From: a virus
Direction: 5' to 3' (one strand)
Length of the DNA: 26,165 nucleotides
Virus record (IMG/VR): IMGVR_UViG_3300009008_000215
Location: 1 to 26,165 of that record
The position numbers and the translations under genes are program-made. This document shows positions 6,879 to 14,585 of this stretch, piece by piece. The notes beneath the pieces were generated by a model. The model saw only the letters and a list, made by a program, of their open reading frames with translations, was not told the origin of the DNA and searched no databases. Position 1 is the stretch's first letter; every line of letters starts with the position of its first letter.

Positions 6879-7906
6879 TATTTAATCATCTCCGCATGTC
6901 CAATTTCATATTGTTTCTTTAAGAAGTCTTTGAAATCTGTATTTGCAAACACAGGTTCCCAAAACTCTTTAGATAGTGTATCTTTCTGACGAACCTTATT
7001 ACCAATAAGTTCTCCAGTTTCAGTGTCAACAATCTGATACCAACCATTAGATGGTTTGGCAACATAGTTGCCTTCAAGTGCTACATCTAATAGACCTGAG
7101 TACTGTTGAATACCACCATCCCAAGATACAGAAATAGGAATGCGACTCTTTTCTTTAACGAACCGAGATTTCTCCACGTTAATTACGAAGTGATAACCTT
7201 TAATCTCTTGACCTTGTTTGTCTTGTTGACGACCAAGAATCCAGATATTATCAGCTGAATAGTAAATTCCTGTGCCGCCTGACACTACAGCTTTAGGGAA
7301 TAGTCCAATCTCTTGATATGTATGATTAATAGCAAGAAGTGGAATGTCTCTCATTGTTAGATATGGTGTTACCATTCTAAACAATCCTTTTAGAGCTTTA
7401 GCACGAGACATATCAGCTACACTCTTTTCATTCTTAGCATCTTCTAATTCTTTCTTAGATGCAAGGTTACCAATAGAGTCAATCATGATGATTACCTTAT
7501 CATCTCTTTCAATATTCTCTAATTGATTAACCAAATCAAATTTCAACTCTTCTACGTTAGTAATAGGAGTATGAAGAACACGAGCTGGATCAATGCCAAA
7601 GCTCGTAAAGTATTGTTGCGGGGATCCAAATTCAGAATCATAAAATAGAATGATAGCATCTGAATACTTCTCAAGATATGCTGCTGCCATAAGTAATCCA
7701 AATGAAGTCTTAAAATGCTTCGATGGACCAGCAAGTACAGTTAATCCAGATGTTAAGCCTCCGTCAGGATCACCTGAAAGTGCAACATTAATCATCGGCA
7801 CCTTAGTTGGCACCATATCCTTTTGTGAGAAGAGACTAGAATCTTCTAATACTTGAGTATCCTTAATCTTAGAATTCTTCTTCAGTTTATCCATTATTGA
7901 AGCCAT
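6878..7906 (-). CDS. uvsX: UvsX, RecA-like recombinase
   Basis: 342 residues with Walker A GPSKHFKT at 60-67, the T4 UvsX form of the P-loop, and Walker B around DKVIIMIDSIGNL. It catalyses strand exchange for recombination-dependent replication. ATG with a strong AAAGGAG 9 bases upstream. Its own sigma70 promoter lies in the end of the preceding gene. Adjacent gp41 and the primase-like gene give a replication/recombination cluster. Slightly shorter than T4 UvsX (about 390). Confidence 0.95.
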   Translation of the reverse strand: MASIMDKLKKNSKIKDTQVLEDSSLFSQKDMVPTKVPMINVALSGDPDGGLTSGLTVLAGPSKHFKTSFGLLMAAAYLEKYSDAIILFYDSEFGSPQQYFTSFGIDPARVLHTPITNVEELKFDLVNQLENIERDDKVIIMIDSIGNLASKKELEDAKNEKSVADMSRAKALKGLFRMVTPYLTMRDIPLLAINHTYQEIGLFPKAVVSGGTGIYYSADNIWILGRQQDKQGQEIKGYHFVINVEKSRFVKEKSRIPISVSWDGGIQQYSGLLDVALEGNYVAKPSNGWYQIVDTETGELIGNKVRQKDTLSKEFWEPVFANTDFKDFLKKQYEIGHAEMIK

Positions 7907-7935
7907 ATTTACTTCTCCTTTATGTAATACACTAT

Positions 7936-7964
7936 ATTATACACGTTTTATGTGGTAAAGTCAA
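7936..7964 (-). promoter_or_regulatory. Sigma70 promoter for uvsX
   Basis: TTGACT (7959-7964), 17-bp spacer, TATAAT (7936-7941). The -35 lies within the last codons of the primase-like gene. It drives uvsX, gp41 and thyX. It belongs to a set of nine nearly identical promoters in the window. Confidence 0.85.
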
Positions 7965-8886
7965 CGTTTTCATAAGCAAATTGTATTGCGCCTTCTGCTT
8001 CTCTTTGAAGAGGTCTATTCTTATACCATCCACCAGTTTCATTATCAATTTGAGTGCACATCTCTGCAATCTCTTGTGAGTTGATTGGATATTTCTTTCT
8101 GATTGCATTTATAGCAATAGAAACCATTATCTGATACATCTTACGATACCAACCAGTTTCAGATATGGTCTTGTATTCACTAACTAATCTCTTATTTACA
8201 AATGGGCAGTTATGATAACTAGTCCAACTGATAGAGTTATTAATCATCTGTTCTTTCCTATGAGACACCACTTGTTGACGCACTGATTCTGGTAGGCCAT
8301 CTAAGAACGAATTACCTGTAGTCTTCTCTATATATTCAACTTTGTCCATAATCACATATGGATCCATAATAGATCCTTGATTAGTGAATATGAAGTTGTT
8401 AGCCCCCTTATATTTCCCAGGAACAAAGTACATTCGTGATAAGTCCTTTGTTTGAGGATCACCTATATCATCCAGTTCTTTGTTTAGAGCAAACCAGAAG
8501 TGCTTGATTTTATTGGCTTTTACATTAGCATTTAACGGAAATACCAATCTAAACTTAGGGTGTTCAATAGTTGATGATGCAGTAGAATAACAGATATATG
8601 TATAACGACCATACTTTGAATTCAACTCTTTTTCGAGATCTCCTTCAAATAAGTGATCATCAACATCTACAGCAGCCCAACCAGCCCAATTGACTACTGC
8701 TTTATTAGCTCTAGTCATTCCAGCAAGGAATGTAGCAGGACTAATTAACGAAGCATCTTTCTTCGAGTCGTACTTAACTTCTGATAACTTATATAGAAAC
8801 TGTTCGAACGATTCAACATCGTCAAACTCCATTGTCTTATCTGTCTTATTGTCATATAGATTTTTAAATGCTGTTAACTTAACCAA
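7948..8886 (-). CDS. Archaeo-eukaryotic primase/primase-polymerase-like protein
   Basis: 312 residues from a TTG start at 8886. GGAGGAC sits 6 bases before TTG, and TTG overlaps the gp43 stop. An upstream ATG at 8928 lies inside gp43 with no ribosome site, so I reject it. Residues 74-77 DVDD (after WAGWAAV) fit the metal-binding DxD of the AEP fold, and STASSTIEHPKFRLVFPL at 101-118 fits the S-x-S...KFRLVFPL segment. A C-terminal helical region (SIAINAIRKKYP) resembles the PriCT-type accessory domain. Such proteins sit beside uvsX/gp41 in marine T4-like phages and may prime DNA. No gp61 primase is visible here, but it could lie elsewhere. Confidence 0.7.
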   Translation of the reverse strand: MVKLTAFKNLYDNKTDKTMEFDDVESFEQFLYKLSEVKYDSKKDASLISPATFLAGMTRANKAVVNWAGWAAVDVDDHLFEGDLEKELNSKYGRYTYICYSTASSTIEHPKFRLVFPLNANVKANKIKHFWFALNKELDDIGDPQTKDLSRMYFVPGKYKGANNFIFTNQGSIMDPYVIMDKVEYIEKTTGNSFLDGLPESVRQQVVSHRKEQMINNSISWTSYHNCPFVNKRLVSEYKTISETGWYRKMYQIMVSIAINAIRKKYPINSQEIAEMCTQIDNETGGWYKNRPLQREAEGAIQFAYENVDFTT

Positions 8887-11398
8887 AGAAGTCCTCCAAT
8901 GTGACCTCCTCTTCAATAGACCAACCAATAGCTGTTAAGATTGGTTCGATTGGACTGAGGAATGTCTTCTTAAATTGCTTGTCATAATCAATGAACGAAT
9001 CAGCTTTAAATTCCTGAGGGAGATACTCAGGGAACGATATAACATTCTCTTTAAGAGGATTAGGCATCCTCATGTAAGTAAACTTAACTTTCTCACCACT
9101 CTGAATCATAGTATGCTTCTTCTCAAGACCTCGATTACGAATTGCATCATTATAAACTAGTGCACCTCTCACGTGGATAGGTGTTGCCTTAGTATACACC
9201 AAATTAGGATCATCGGCAACCCATTTATCAAGTTCACTCACACCTCTAGGAAATGCTACATCATGAGCAGGAAGAGTGAAGAAGTGTTTCTTAAATGCAG
9301 CAATAGCATCTTGAGTGTTCTTCTCTGATCCAGATATAATAACCTTAAAGATGTCTTTTAGAGCTTGTCTGCAAGCGGCAGGAGTAGAAGATTTAACTGC
9401 TTCTAATCCCATAATCTTCAATTTAGGTTTAGCGTATTGAACCCCCTCATTATTATGTACATTAAGAATATACCGTTTCTTGGCTGTCCAGATACCACGA
9501 TCAGCAATGGCTTCTCGCTTCATTACCATCTTTTCACTAATGCCACCAAGAGTATCGAACAGATTATGATATGCTTGTTCGAGTACTGGTTCTAACTTGT
9601 CGTTACAAACAGTGTCTAAGAAACTAACAGGATTCTTAGGATTGACTGCTTGAACAAGTGGATCCATATTAACATAAACAGAGTCCGTATCAATAGCAAT
9701 GATATAATCAACATCCTTCGTACTTAGAATATTATTCATATAACTATTCAGAGCTTTCTCAGCCCATCTAATAGTAGCTTGACCAGACGTTGTAATAGCT
9801 TCTGCAACATCCTGATTGAAGTATCTAAACCATTGGTTACCCATCGCACCGTATAATGAGTTCATAAGAATCTTAATAGCCATCTGCTTGTTCTCAGCAA
9901 TGGTAATCTTTTTCTCCCATTCATAGATAACTTGCTTATCATTCTTATTAGCATTCTCAATCTGTTGTTTTGAATTCAACATGTCCTTCTTAACAACAAC
10001 TCGTTCATTATATAGATCTTCAATGATACGAGGAATCGTTCCTAACTTATCATTCTTGAATCGAAGACCATTAGCTGCCATTCCAGTACTTGGATCATCA
10101 TTCTTGATATGACCAGCAACAATACTATCAATATTAACACCTGGCTCCTTTCTAACAATTGTTTCAGGACTCATATTATATTGACAAATGATATTAGGAT
10201 ATAGTGAGTTTAAGTCAAACGAACAAACCCAATTATGTAATCCTACTTGAGGTGCTTTTACATATCCACCAGGATAATCTCCTTTCTTTGAATCAAGATT
10301 TGGTGGTACAGCAATGAAACGAGATGATAAATCTCTATATAGAATTGAATCCCATACTCCTACAGTACCTAGTGAATCAGCATAATTAACACCTGCTTTA
10401 TAAGCAACAACCATTGTCAGAGTAATAAGACCCATCTTATCCTCTAATCTTTCAATTAACTCAACGTCCTTAATGTTGTAGTCAATGAACTTCTGATAGT
10501 CTTCTTTGTATAGGGTGTATAGATTAGAGTGTTCTTCATACGATAGCTTTCGTTCCCCAAGAACAGTATGAGCAATATGGTCTAGTTTATAAGACTCTTG
10601 TTGTCCATATGAATAACCAAACTTCTTAAATAGATCAAGATAGTCGAGAATTGATACACCGTAGATGTCCCACCAGTGATGTTCATTATTCATTATCCTG
10701 GTTTTACGAGGATGATTATAGTTCCAAGGACTTAATCGTCTAGCCACTTTCTCACCACATACTTTCGTGATACGATTAACAAGATAAGTCATATCGAAGA
10801 ACTTCACATTCCAACCTGTCACCACATCAGGATAATTCAAAGCCCATCGTTCAACAAAACACATTAAGAGATGGTATTCGTCTTTACACTTACGATACAC
10901 TACCTCATTATCTTGCATGATAGACTTATCAACATCATAATCATTTAGACCATACACATAGTACTTGTCCTCTTGATTATTCTTCATTGCAATAGAAATT
11001 ACTTCAAACTTTGCTTCATCAGGCTTAGGGAACCCTTCATCAGATTGTACCTCAATATCAATTGAAGTTACATTGATCTGACCACGATTGAATTTGATCT
11101 CATCCGGGAATTCATCTGTAATGAATTGTGTGAGGAAGTTACTCATACCATGAAGGGCAGAGTTTGCTGTGCTGTTGGATTGCCTAATACTCTTTTGAGC
11201 ATCAGCCATATTATCATACCGGATAGGTGTGACAAAACGTCCATCTAGTGATTTCCAACCAGAAGATGGATCTTCTGATGGATAGAACATCGTAGGAGAA
11301 AACGGAACCTTTCTCATGAAAGGTTGTCCGTCTTCATATCCTCGATAGAGAATGTTGTTACCTCGACGGTAAACAGTCGTATAGAATTTAGCAGTCAT
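8879..11398 (-). CDS. 43: Family B DNA polymerase gp43
   Basis: 839 residues. The 3'-5' exonuclease domain has DIE at 114-116 and NVKFFDMTYLV further on. The polymerase domain has motif A DLNSLYPNIICQYN, motif B KILMNSLYGAMGNQ and motif C IAIDTDSVYV with the catalytic aspartates. The end FIDYDKQF...LEDFFG resembles the clamp-binding C-terminus of T4 gp43. The ATG is only 6 bases after a perfect -10 box, implying an mRNA without leader. The stop overlaps the TTG start of the primase-like gene. It is the replicative polymerase; slightly shorter than T4 (898), with all catalytic residues present. Confidence 0.97.
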   Translation of the reverse strand: MTAKFYTTVYRRGNNILYRGYEDGQPFMRKVPFSPTMFYPSEDPSSGWKSLDGRFVTPIRYDNMADAQKSIRQSNSTANSALHGMSNFLTQFITDEFPDEIKFNRGQINVTSIDIEVQSDEGFPKPDEAKFEVISIAMKNNQEDKYYVYGLNDYDVDKSIMQDNEVVYRKCKDEYHLLMCFVERWALNYPDVVTGWNVKFFDMTYLVNRITKVCGEKVARRLSPWNYNHPRKTRIMNNEHHWWDIYGVSILDYLDLFKKFGYSYGQQESYKLDHIAHTVLGERKLSYEEHSNLYTLYKEDYQKFIDYNIKDVELIERLEDKMGLITLTMVVAYKAGVNYADSLGTVGVWDSILYRDLSSRFIAVPPNLDSKKGDYPGGYVKAPQVGLHNWVCSFDLNSLYPNIICQYNMSPETIVRKEPGVNIDSIVAGHIKNDDPSTGMAANGLRFKNDKLGTIPRIIEDLYNERVVVKKDMLNSKQQIENANKNDKQVIYEWEKKITIAENKQMAIKILMNSLYGAMGNQWFRYFNQDVAEAITTSGQATIRWAEKALNSYMNNILSTKDVDYIIAIDTDSVYVNMDPLVQAVNPKNPVSFLDTVCNDKLEPVLEQAYHNLFDTLGGISEKMVMKREAIADRGIWTAKKRYILNVHNNEGVQYAKPKLKIMGLEAVKSSTPAACRQALKDIFKVIISGSEKNTQDAIAAFKKHFFTLPAHDVAFPRGVSELDKWVADDPNLVYTKATPIHVRGALVYNDAIRNRGLEKKHTMIQSGEKVKFTYMRMPNPLKENVISFPEYLPQEFKADSFIDYDKQFKKTFLSPIEPILTAIGWSIEEEVTLEDFFG

Positions 11399-11404
11399 GT
11401 AAGC

Positions 11405-11433
11405 ATTATATAATAATTCAAGTCAAAAGTCAA
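11405..11433 (-). promoter_or_regulatory. Sigma70 promoter for gp43, leaderless
   Basis: TTGACT (11428-11433), 17 bp, TATAAT (11405-11410). Six bases separate the -10 from the ATG, so normal initiation places +1 on the A of ATG. A second TTGACT-like copy sits in the spacer. Confidence 0.8.
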
Positions 11434-11435
11434 CG

Positions 11436-11720
11436 TTAAGTAATGATTTTTTTATCGGGAATGTCGATTGCTCCTGTCATTTCATTATGCTTCAATACCA
11501 GTTCTCTATTGGGCTCTACAACCCACATGATATTGTCTGTCTTAATTGGTAAAGTATCGAATACCGCATAACCCATATATCTCATGAATTGAAGATTGCC
11601 TTCTTGAGTTGGTAGGATTACAAATGGATCTTTGATTACTAGCTGCTTACCATTGTTTGATTCAATAGTACATAATAGCTCTTCGCCAGTGATTAGTCTT
11701 ACAATTTGAGGTGTACTCAT
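11436..11720 (-). CDS. Small Sm-like (LSm-fold) phage protein, function unknown
   Basis: 94 residues. QIVRLITGEELLCTI at the N-terminus and IKDPFVILPT after it follow the Sm1-type pattern (strand, G-E turn, strand, then DP). NIMWVVEPNRELVLKHNE later is like a strand plus helix. Related short proteins occur in T4-like phages near replication genes; I know no function. An Sm fold is inference from pattern only. GGAGAAATAA precedes the ATG. It follows a strong hairpin after hsp20 and ends just before the gp43 promoter. Confidence 0.6.
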   Translation of the reverse strand: MSTPQIVRLITGEELLCTIESNNGKQLVIKDPFVILPTQEGNLQFMRYMGYAVFDTLPIKTDNIMWVVEPNRELVLKHNEMTGAIDIPDKKIIT

Positions 11721-11739
11721 TTATTTCTCCATAATATGT

Positions 11740-11772
11740 AGGATGTACAGTACATTATATACTGTACATCCT
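11740..11772 (-). terminator. 13-bp perfect hairpin after hsp20
   Basis: Perfect inverted repeat with 13-base arms (AGGATGTACAGTA) and a 7-base loop, 7 bases after the hsp20 stop. There is no U-run on either side, so it may be an RNA-stabilising or processing hairpin rather than a Rho-independent terminator. It is nearly symmetric, so a protein operator is also possible. Confidence 0.6.
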
Positions 11773-11779
11773 ATTTAGT

Positions 11780-12229
11780 TTAACCTAGTAGCAGTTGTCT
11801 AGCCTTCTTGCTAAACTCTCCTAGATTAATGGTTTGTGGTTTATCCTCTTCAGGGATTTCATTTTCAAGACCGATCAATAGAAGACCATCCACAATATCA
11901 GCACCAACAACTTTGATTGTTTCGGCTAGTGTGAATGAGCGTTTAAATGGACGATTCGAAATGCCCTTGTGGATAAAATCTTCATCTCGATCGGACATGT
12001 CCTTCTTACCTTCAACAGTAAGAATGCCCTTTTCAAGAGTCATATCAATATCATCTGACTTGAAACCAGCTACTGCAATTTCAATTAGATAATGGTTATC
12101 ATCTTTCTTTACCACGTTATATGGTGGGTAAGATTGATTAGAAGCATTATTTGGCCCATTAAGAGCGTCAAATAAAGTGTCGAAACCTAAGAACAGGTCT
12201 CTTGGGAACGCATTGTGAGCGTGTGTCAT
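11780..12229 (-). CDS. hsp20: Small heat-shock protein Hsp20
   Basis: 149 residues with a complete alpha-crystallin domain: YPPYNVVKKDDNHYLIEIAV, GFKSDDIDMTLEKGILTV, GISNRPFKRSFTL and a closing DGLLLIGLENEIPEE. It follows the IbpA class with a short N-terminal arm (FDTLFDALNG). It acts as an ATP-independent holdase; phage Hsp20 may protect capsid assembly or replication proteins. It has a late promoter and a leader that folds over its ribosome site like a ROSE thermometer. Hsp20 is a marine T4-like hallmark. Confidence 0.95.
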   Translation of the reverse strand: MTHAHNAFPRDLFLGFDTLFDALNGPNNASNQSYPPYNVVKKDDNHYLIEIAVAGFKSDDIDMTLEKGILTVEGKKDMSDRDEDFIHKGISNRPFKRSFTLAETIKVVGADIVDGLLLIGLENEIPEEDKPQTINLGEFSKKARQLLLG

Positions 12230-12235
12230 AGTATT

Positions 12236-12310
12236 CTCCTTATATTAAGCGAGTTTTAATTATAGTGTATCTCTTGATACACTTCCGTCATAGGACCCGA
12301 AGCATCCTAT
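12236..12310 (-). promoter_or_regulatory. hsp20 5' leader, ROSE-like RNA thermometer candidate
   Basis: The RNA between the late promoter and hsp20 can form three hairpins in a row. First, 12290-12310 with a UUCG loop. Second, 12264-12283 with an 8-bp stem and AAGA loop. Third, 12236-12253, in which CUC-G-CUUA pairs with UAAGGAG, hiding the ribosome site with one bulged G and a 3-base loop. The strand opposite the ribosome site contains UCGCU, the UYGCU motif of ROSE elements. Pairing was worked out by hand. Confidence 0.6.
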
Positions 12311-12315
12311 ACATT

Positions 12316-12323
12316 TATTTATA
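12316..12323 (-). promoter_or_regulatory. T4-type late promoter box for hsp20
   Basis: Exact TATAAATA overlapping the stop of the dNMP-kinase gene. The start point would be near 12310, exactly where the first leader hairpin begins. No TTGAC-type promoter is present here, so hsp20 appears late-expressed. Confidence 0.6.
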
Positions 12324-12849
12324 CGATTGAATGTTCTCCCTGAAACATTTCTATCAAAGTGTTTCTCAGATCTTCAATCGTACCATTATTGTCTACTATA
12401 ATACCTTTATCTGAACCAGACTCAGTATGATGATCAATAGTAGATTCAACATCATTTCTCTGAATATTCAACAGAAGGATGTTTTCCTTCTTTACCCAAT
12501 CAAATTCAATTGGATAACGAATATCAGATACGATAACATGCTTTTCATAATTAAGAATCTCGTCGATCTTCTTAATGTTCATACGAAGTGAATAGTCATC
12601 TCCGTGTTCAAAGAACAATCTGTCCCACCAACCCACAAGAAGGTCTCGAGGAGTCCTTCCTTCAGCTGCATAGATACTATCCTTCAATTCCCTATCATGG
12701 AAGTAATATACTGGGATTCTAAAATGTCGTGAAGCCATATCCTTTGGCAAGTCAGCTAAAGCAACGACGAAACCATCAACAATCTCTGCAATGATTTCAG
12801 CCGCTGTATCCTTACCAGACCCTGCAAGACCAGTAAGAGCTATAATCAT
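12319..12849 (-). CDS. Deoxynucleoside monophosphate kinase
   Basis: 176 residues with P-loop GLAGSGKD at 7-14, then RHFRIPVYYFHDRELKD and GRTPRDLLVGWWDR, matching the T4 gp1-type dNMP kinase family, and DIRYPIEFDWVKK as the Walker-B-like strand. It phosphorylates dNMPs (T4 gp1 acts on dTMP, dGMP and hm-dCMP). The ATG overlaps the stop of the dUTPase-like gene (ATGA). The exact substrate is unknown. With a 7-deazaguanine pathway next door, precursor specificity might matter, though base-exchange modification would not need it. Confidence 0.85.
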   Translation of the reverse strand: MIIALTGLAGSGKDTAAEIIAEIVDGFVVALADLPKDMASRHFRIPVYYFHDRELKDSIYAAEGRTPRDLLVGWWDRLFFEHGDDYSLRMNIKKIDEILNYEKHVIVSDIRYPIEFDWVKKENILLLNIQRNDVESTIDHHTESGSDKGIIVDNNGTIEDLRNTLIEMFQGEHSIV

Positions 12850-13337
12850 ACGTACTTCTTATCATGATCCTTTGTAAGACCATAATCTCCATCGTATGAA
12901 TGAAGCGCTTCAGCAGCAAATGATAGATACTGACCAATGCGAGTACCCTTCTTAATCTTCATCGAACCACATCCAACATGCATGCAACCAGCCATCATTC
13001 CATGATAACCTGAATCATAAAGTCCTGAAGTAAGAAATACTCCGTTACGATTTAGAGTCGAACGAGTGATAACCCATCCAGCTTCATTATCACCAACCTT
13101 AATAACATTCTCCATTACAACTTCATAGTCGCCTCGACCTAGATGCCAGTATCCATCAGCATCTGGAGCAACCTCTGTTGATTCACGATGGATCTTTTCT
13201 TCTTCTGTGATAGTGAACATCCTGCTCTCAATACGAAGGATTTTATCTACTCGTAAGTCAATCGCGTTTGGCTGTGAATCCCCCTCTTGAACATTTGTAA
13301 TCGTTGATCTAGAATTTGGGCCTAATATATGTTTCAT
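12846..13337 (-). CDS. dUTPase/dCTP-deaminase family protein
   Basis: 163 residues. AIDLRVDKIL corresponds to the D-L-R strand of the dUTPase fold, ITRSTLNRNGVFLTSGLYDSGYHG contains the RSTLxRxG phosphate/uracil loop and the DSGYHG motif, and RIGQYLSFAAEALHSYDGDYG matches the C-terminal motif. The YDGDYG tail resembles dCTP deaminase more than classic dUTPase, so dCTP to dUTP, dUTP to dUMP, or both are possible; the product feeds ThyX. Translation is coupled to the genes on both sides by ATGA overlaps. Confidence 0.8.
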   Translation of the reverse strand: MKHILGPNSRSTITNVQEGDSQPNAIDLRVDKILRIESRMFTITEEEKIHRESTEVAPDADGYWHLGRGDYEVVMENVIKVGDNEAGWVITRSTLNRNGVFLTSGLYDSGYHGMMAGCMHVGCGSMKIKKGTRIGQYLSFAAEALHSYDGDYGLTKDHDKKYV

Positions 13338-14155
13338 ACAAGTTTCTCATTAATAAAGTTAATATTATATTCAACATCATCAATCTTATCAGATGCACTA
13401 ATGTTGAATGCTACTTCAGATTCGATCTTACCATCAATCAATCCAGTAGGACTGTTATCGAATCTTACACTATTCATTCCTGCCCATACAGCAGCAGATG
13501 TATCCCAACTATTAATATAATAGTGGAAATCATTTACGAGATCAATCTCGTTTGGACCATCAACCATTCCTAAGAAGTGAAGTCGATTTTTTGACAGGCC
13601 GTTTTCCAATGGTAATAGATGCCGTTGTTCCAACTCATTCATAATCTTCCATCGAGATAAGAATCGTTGAAGTTTATTGTCCTTTTCAACGCCATATGCA
13701 TTAGGAACACCAAGAATAGATACTCCGATTAAGTCAATCCAGTCTTGCTCAAGTCCCCAAGCAAATGTCTCAATATAGTCATCAAGATCACCAACCTTAG
13801 ATTGTGGAACAAAGAATGTTTTATACCCAGCTTCTTTAAAGATAGGACCAAGCTCTTTAGCAGCATCAATAGTCTTTTGTCCTGGTTCTCCAGGATAATC
13901 AGACATAACAATGTAGTCTGCTTTCATTTGAGCAGCCATGTCTAGTAGTTTATCTGATGGGTACATAGGACGACCCTGCTTATACATTTCAAATGCAGAG
14001 TTGTCTAAAATGATATCCTTTCCGTCTTGGAAAGGAGCACAATATGACGCACCTTGCTCTTCTACAAGGTGCGCTAGTGTTAGGTGGATGCTGCTCTTAC
14101 TAGCAGCATATTGATCAAACGCTTTTGGCGCAATATGACAAAACTTTGGTTTCAT
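13334..14155 (-). CDS. dpdA: TGT-like base-exchange enzyme, probable DpdA-type DNA 7-deazaguanine transglycosylase
   Basis: 273 residues. The tRNA-guanine transglycosylase landmarks appear in order: ILDNSAFE with Asp51 (TGT DSGGxQ, Asp102 in Zymomonas), VMSDYPGE with Asp86 (TGT DExxPxP, Asp156), FFVPQ with Gln118 (TGT Gln203), LIGVSILG (TGT GGLAxGE), RLHFLGMVDGPNEI (TGT HYLMGVGxPxDL) and SWDTSAAVW with Asp218 as the likely nucleophile (TGT FDCVxPTR). The zinc-binding C-terminus of tRNA enzymes is absent. Phage DpdA proteins are shortened TGT relatives that insert 7-deazaguanines into DNA. Being near folE, queD and queE supports this. A tRNA substrate is the alternative. Confidence 0.7.
   Translation of the reverse strand: MKPKFCHIAPKAFDQYAASKSSIHLTLAHLVEEQGASYCAPFQDGKDIILDNSAFEMYKQGRPMYPSDKLLDMAAQMKADYIVMSDYPGEPGQKTIDAAKELGPIFKEAGYKTFFVPQSKVGDLDDYIETFAWGLEQDWIDLIGVSILGVPNAYGVEKDNKLQRFLSRWKIMNELEQRHLLPLENGLSKNRLHFLGMVDGPNEIDLVNDFHYYINSWDTSAAVWAGMNSVRFDNSPTGLIDGKIESEVAFNISASDKIDDVEYNINFINEKLV
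14048..14109 (-). repeat. Two GC-rich hairpins in the 5' part of the dpdA-like gene
   Basis: Inverted repeats 14048-14073 (9-bp arms CGCACCTTG, loop 8) and 14088-14109 (8-bp arms ATGCTGCT, loop 6) lie at about codons 16-37. Both are perfect and GC-rich in an AT-rich genome. Confidence 0.6.
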
Positions 14156-14159
14156 TCAC

Positions 14160-14179
14160 TTCTCCATAATATAAAAATT
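14160..14179 (-). promoter_or_regulatory. Conserved 20-nt leader element, dpdA copy
   Basis: AATTTTTATATNATGGAGAA just before the dpdA-like start. Copies at 18181-18200 (queE) and 20177-20196 (gp44) differ only at N. The ribosome site GGAG is embedded in it. Confidence 0.6.
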
Positions 14180-14188
14180 GTTAATTAA

Positions 14189-14380
14189 TTAGCCATCCAT
14201 AGCCATAGTGACCATATCATCCCAGTGATTCTTAGTAGCTGTGGAACCAAACTTCTTAGTGAATTCCTTCTTCATCTTGTCGTGTCTCATAGATGTGTTT
14301 TCCATCTTATCTAGTATCCACGCAAACATCTCAGCTTCCTTATCCTTCTTACCTTCTCTTACTTCTTTAAATGTTTTCAT
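14189..14380 (-). CDS. Small basic protein with tag-like N-terminus
   Basis: 63 residues from ATG 14380, chosen because AAGGAA lies 7 bases upstream and the ATG follows the previous stop. It begins MKTFKEVREGKK, close to the T4 capsid-targeting peptide pattern, with a candidate cut VRE|G. The remainder is a charged helical protein (EAEMFAWILDKME, KMKKEFTKKFG) ending in a Trp-Asp-Asp helix. The function is unknown. The longer upstream frame lies inside the previous gene. Confidence 0.65.
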   Translation of the reverse strand: MKTFKEVREGKKDKEAEMFAWILDKMENTSMRHDKMKKEFTKKFGSTATKNHWDDMVTMAMDG

Positions 14381-14381
14381 T

Positions 14382-14585
14382 TTATAGTTCCTTATACTTA
14401 CATTTAACCTGTTTACATGCTTTCTGAAATGCTTTCCACAACTTATTAGGTACAATCATTGTGTCCCCTTCATGTTCTAAATCATCAGCTGCATCACCCA
14501 TAGCATCATGAACTTTGCCCATGTCCTTTGGATCTACATCAACATAATGATCTCTACCTTCTCTAATATCTTTAATACTTTTCAC
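14382..14585 (-). CDS. Small protein with tag-like N-terminus, GTG start
   Basis: 67 residues from GTG at 14585. GGAG lies 7 bases upstream, and the resulting N-terminus MKSIKDIREGRD matches the next gene's MKTFKEVREG. A longer frame to 14678 would sit inside the T-fold-like gene without a ribosome site. The centre is acidic (VDVDPKDMGKVHDAMGDAAD) and the C-terminus basic (KAFQKACKQVKCKYKEL). IRE|G fits a prohead-protease site. Start overlaps the upstream gene by 14 bases. Unknown function. Confidence 0.6.
   Translation of the reverse strand: MKSIKDIREGRDHYVDVDPKDMGKVHDAMGDAADDLEHEGDTMIVPNKLWKAFQKACKQVKCKYKEL

Noticed and set aside
8887-8928. ATG start at 8928 for the primase-like gene
   Set aside because: It is deep inside gp43 and has no ribosome site, while TTG 8886 has GGAGGA at ideal distance.
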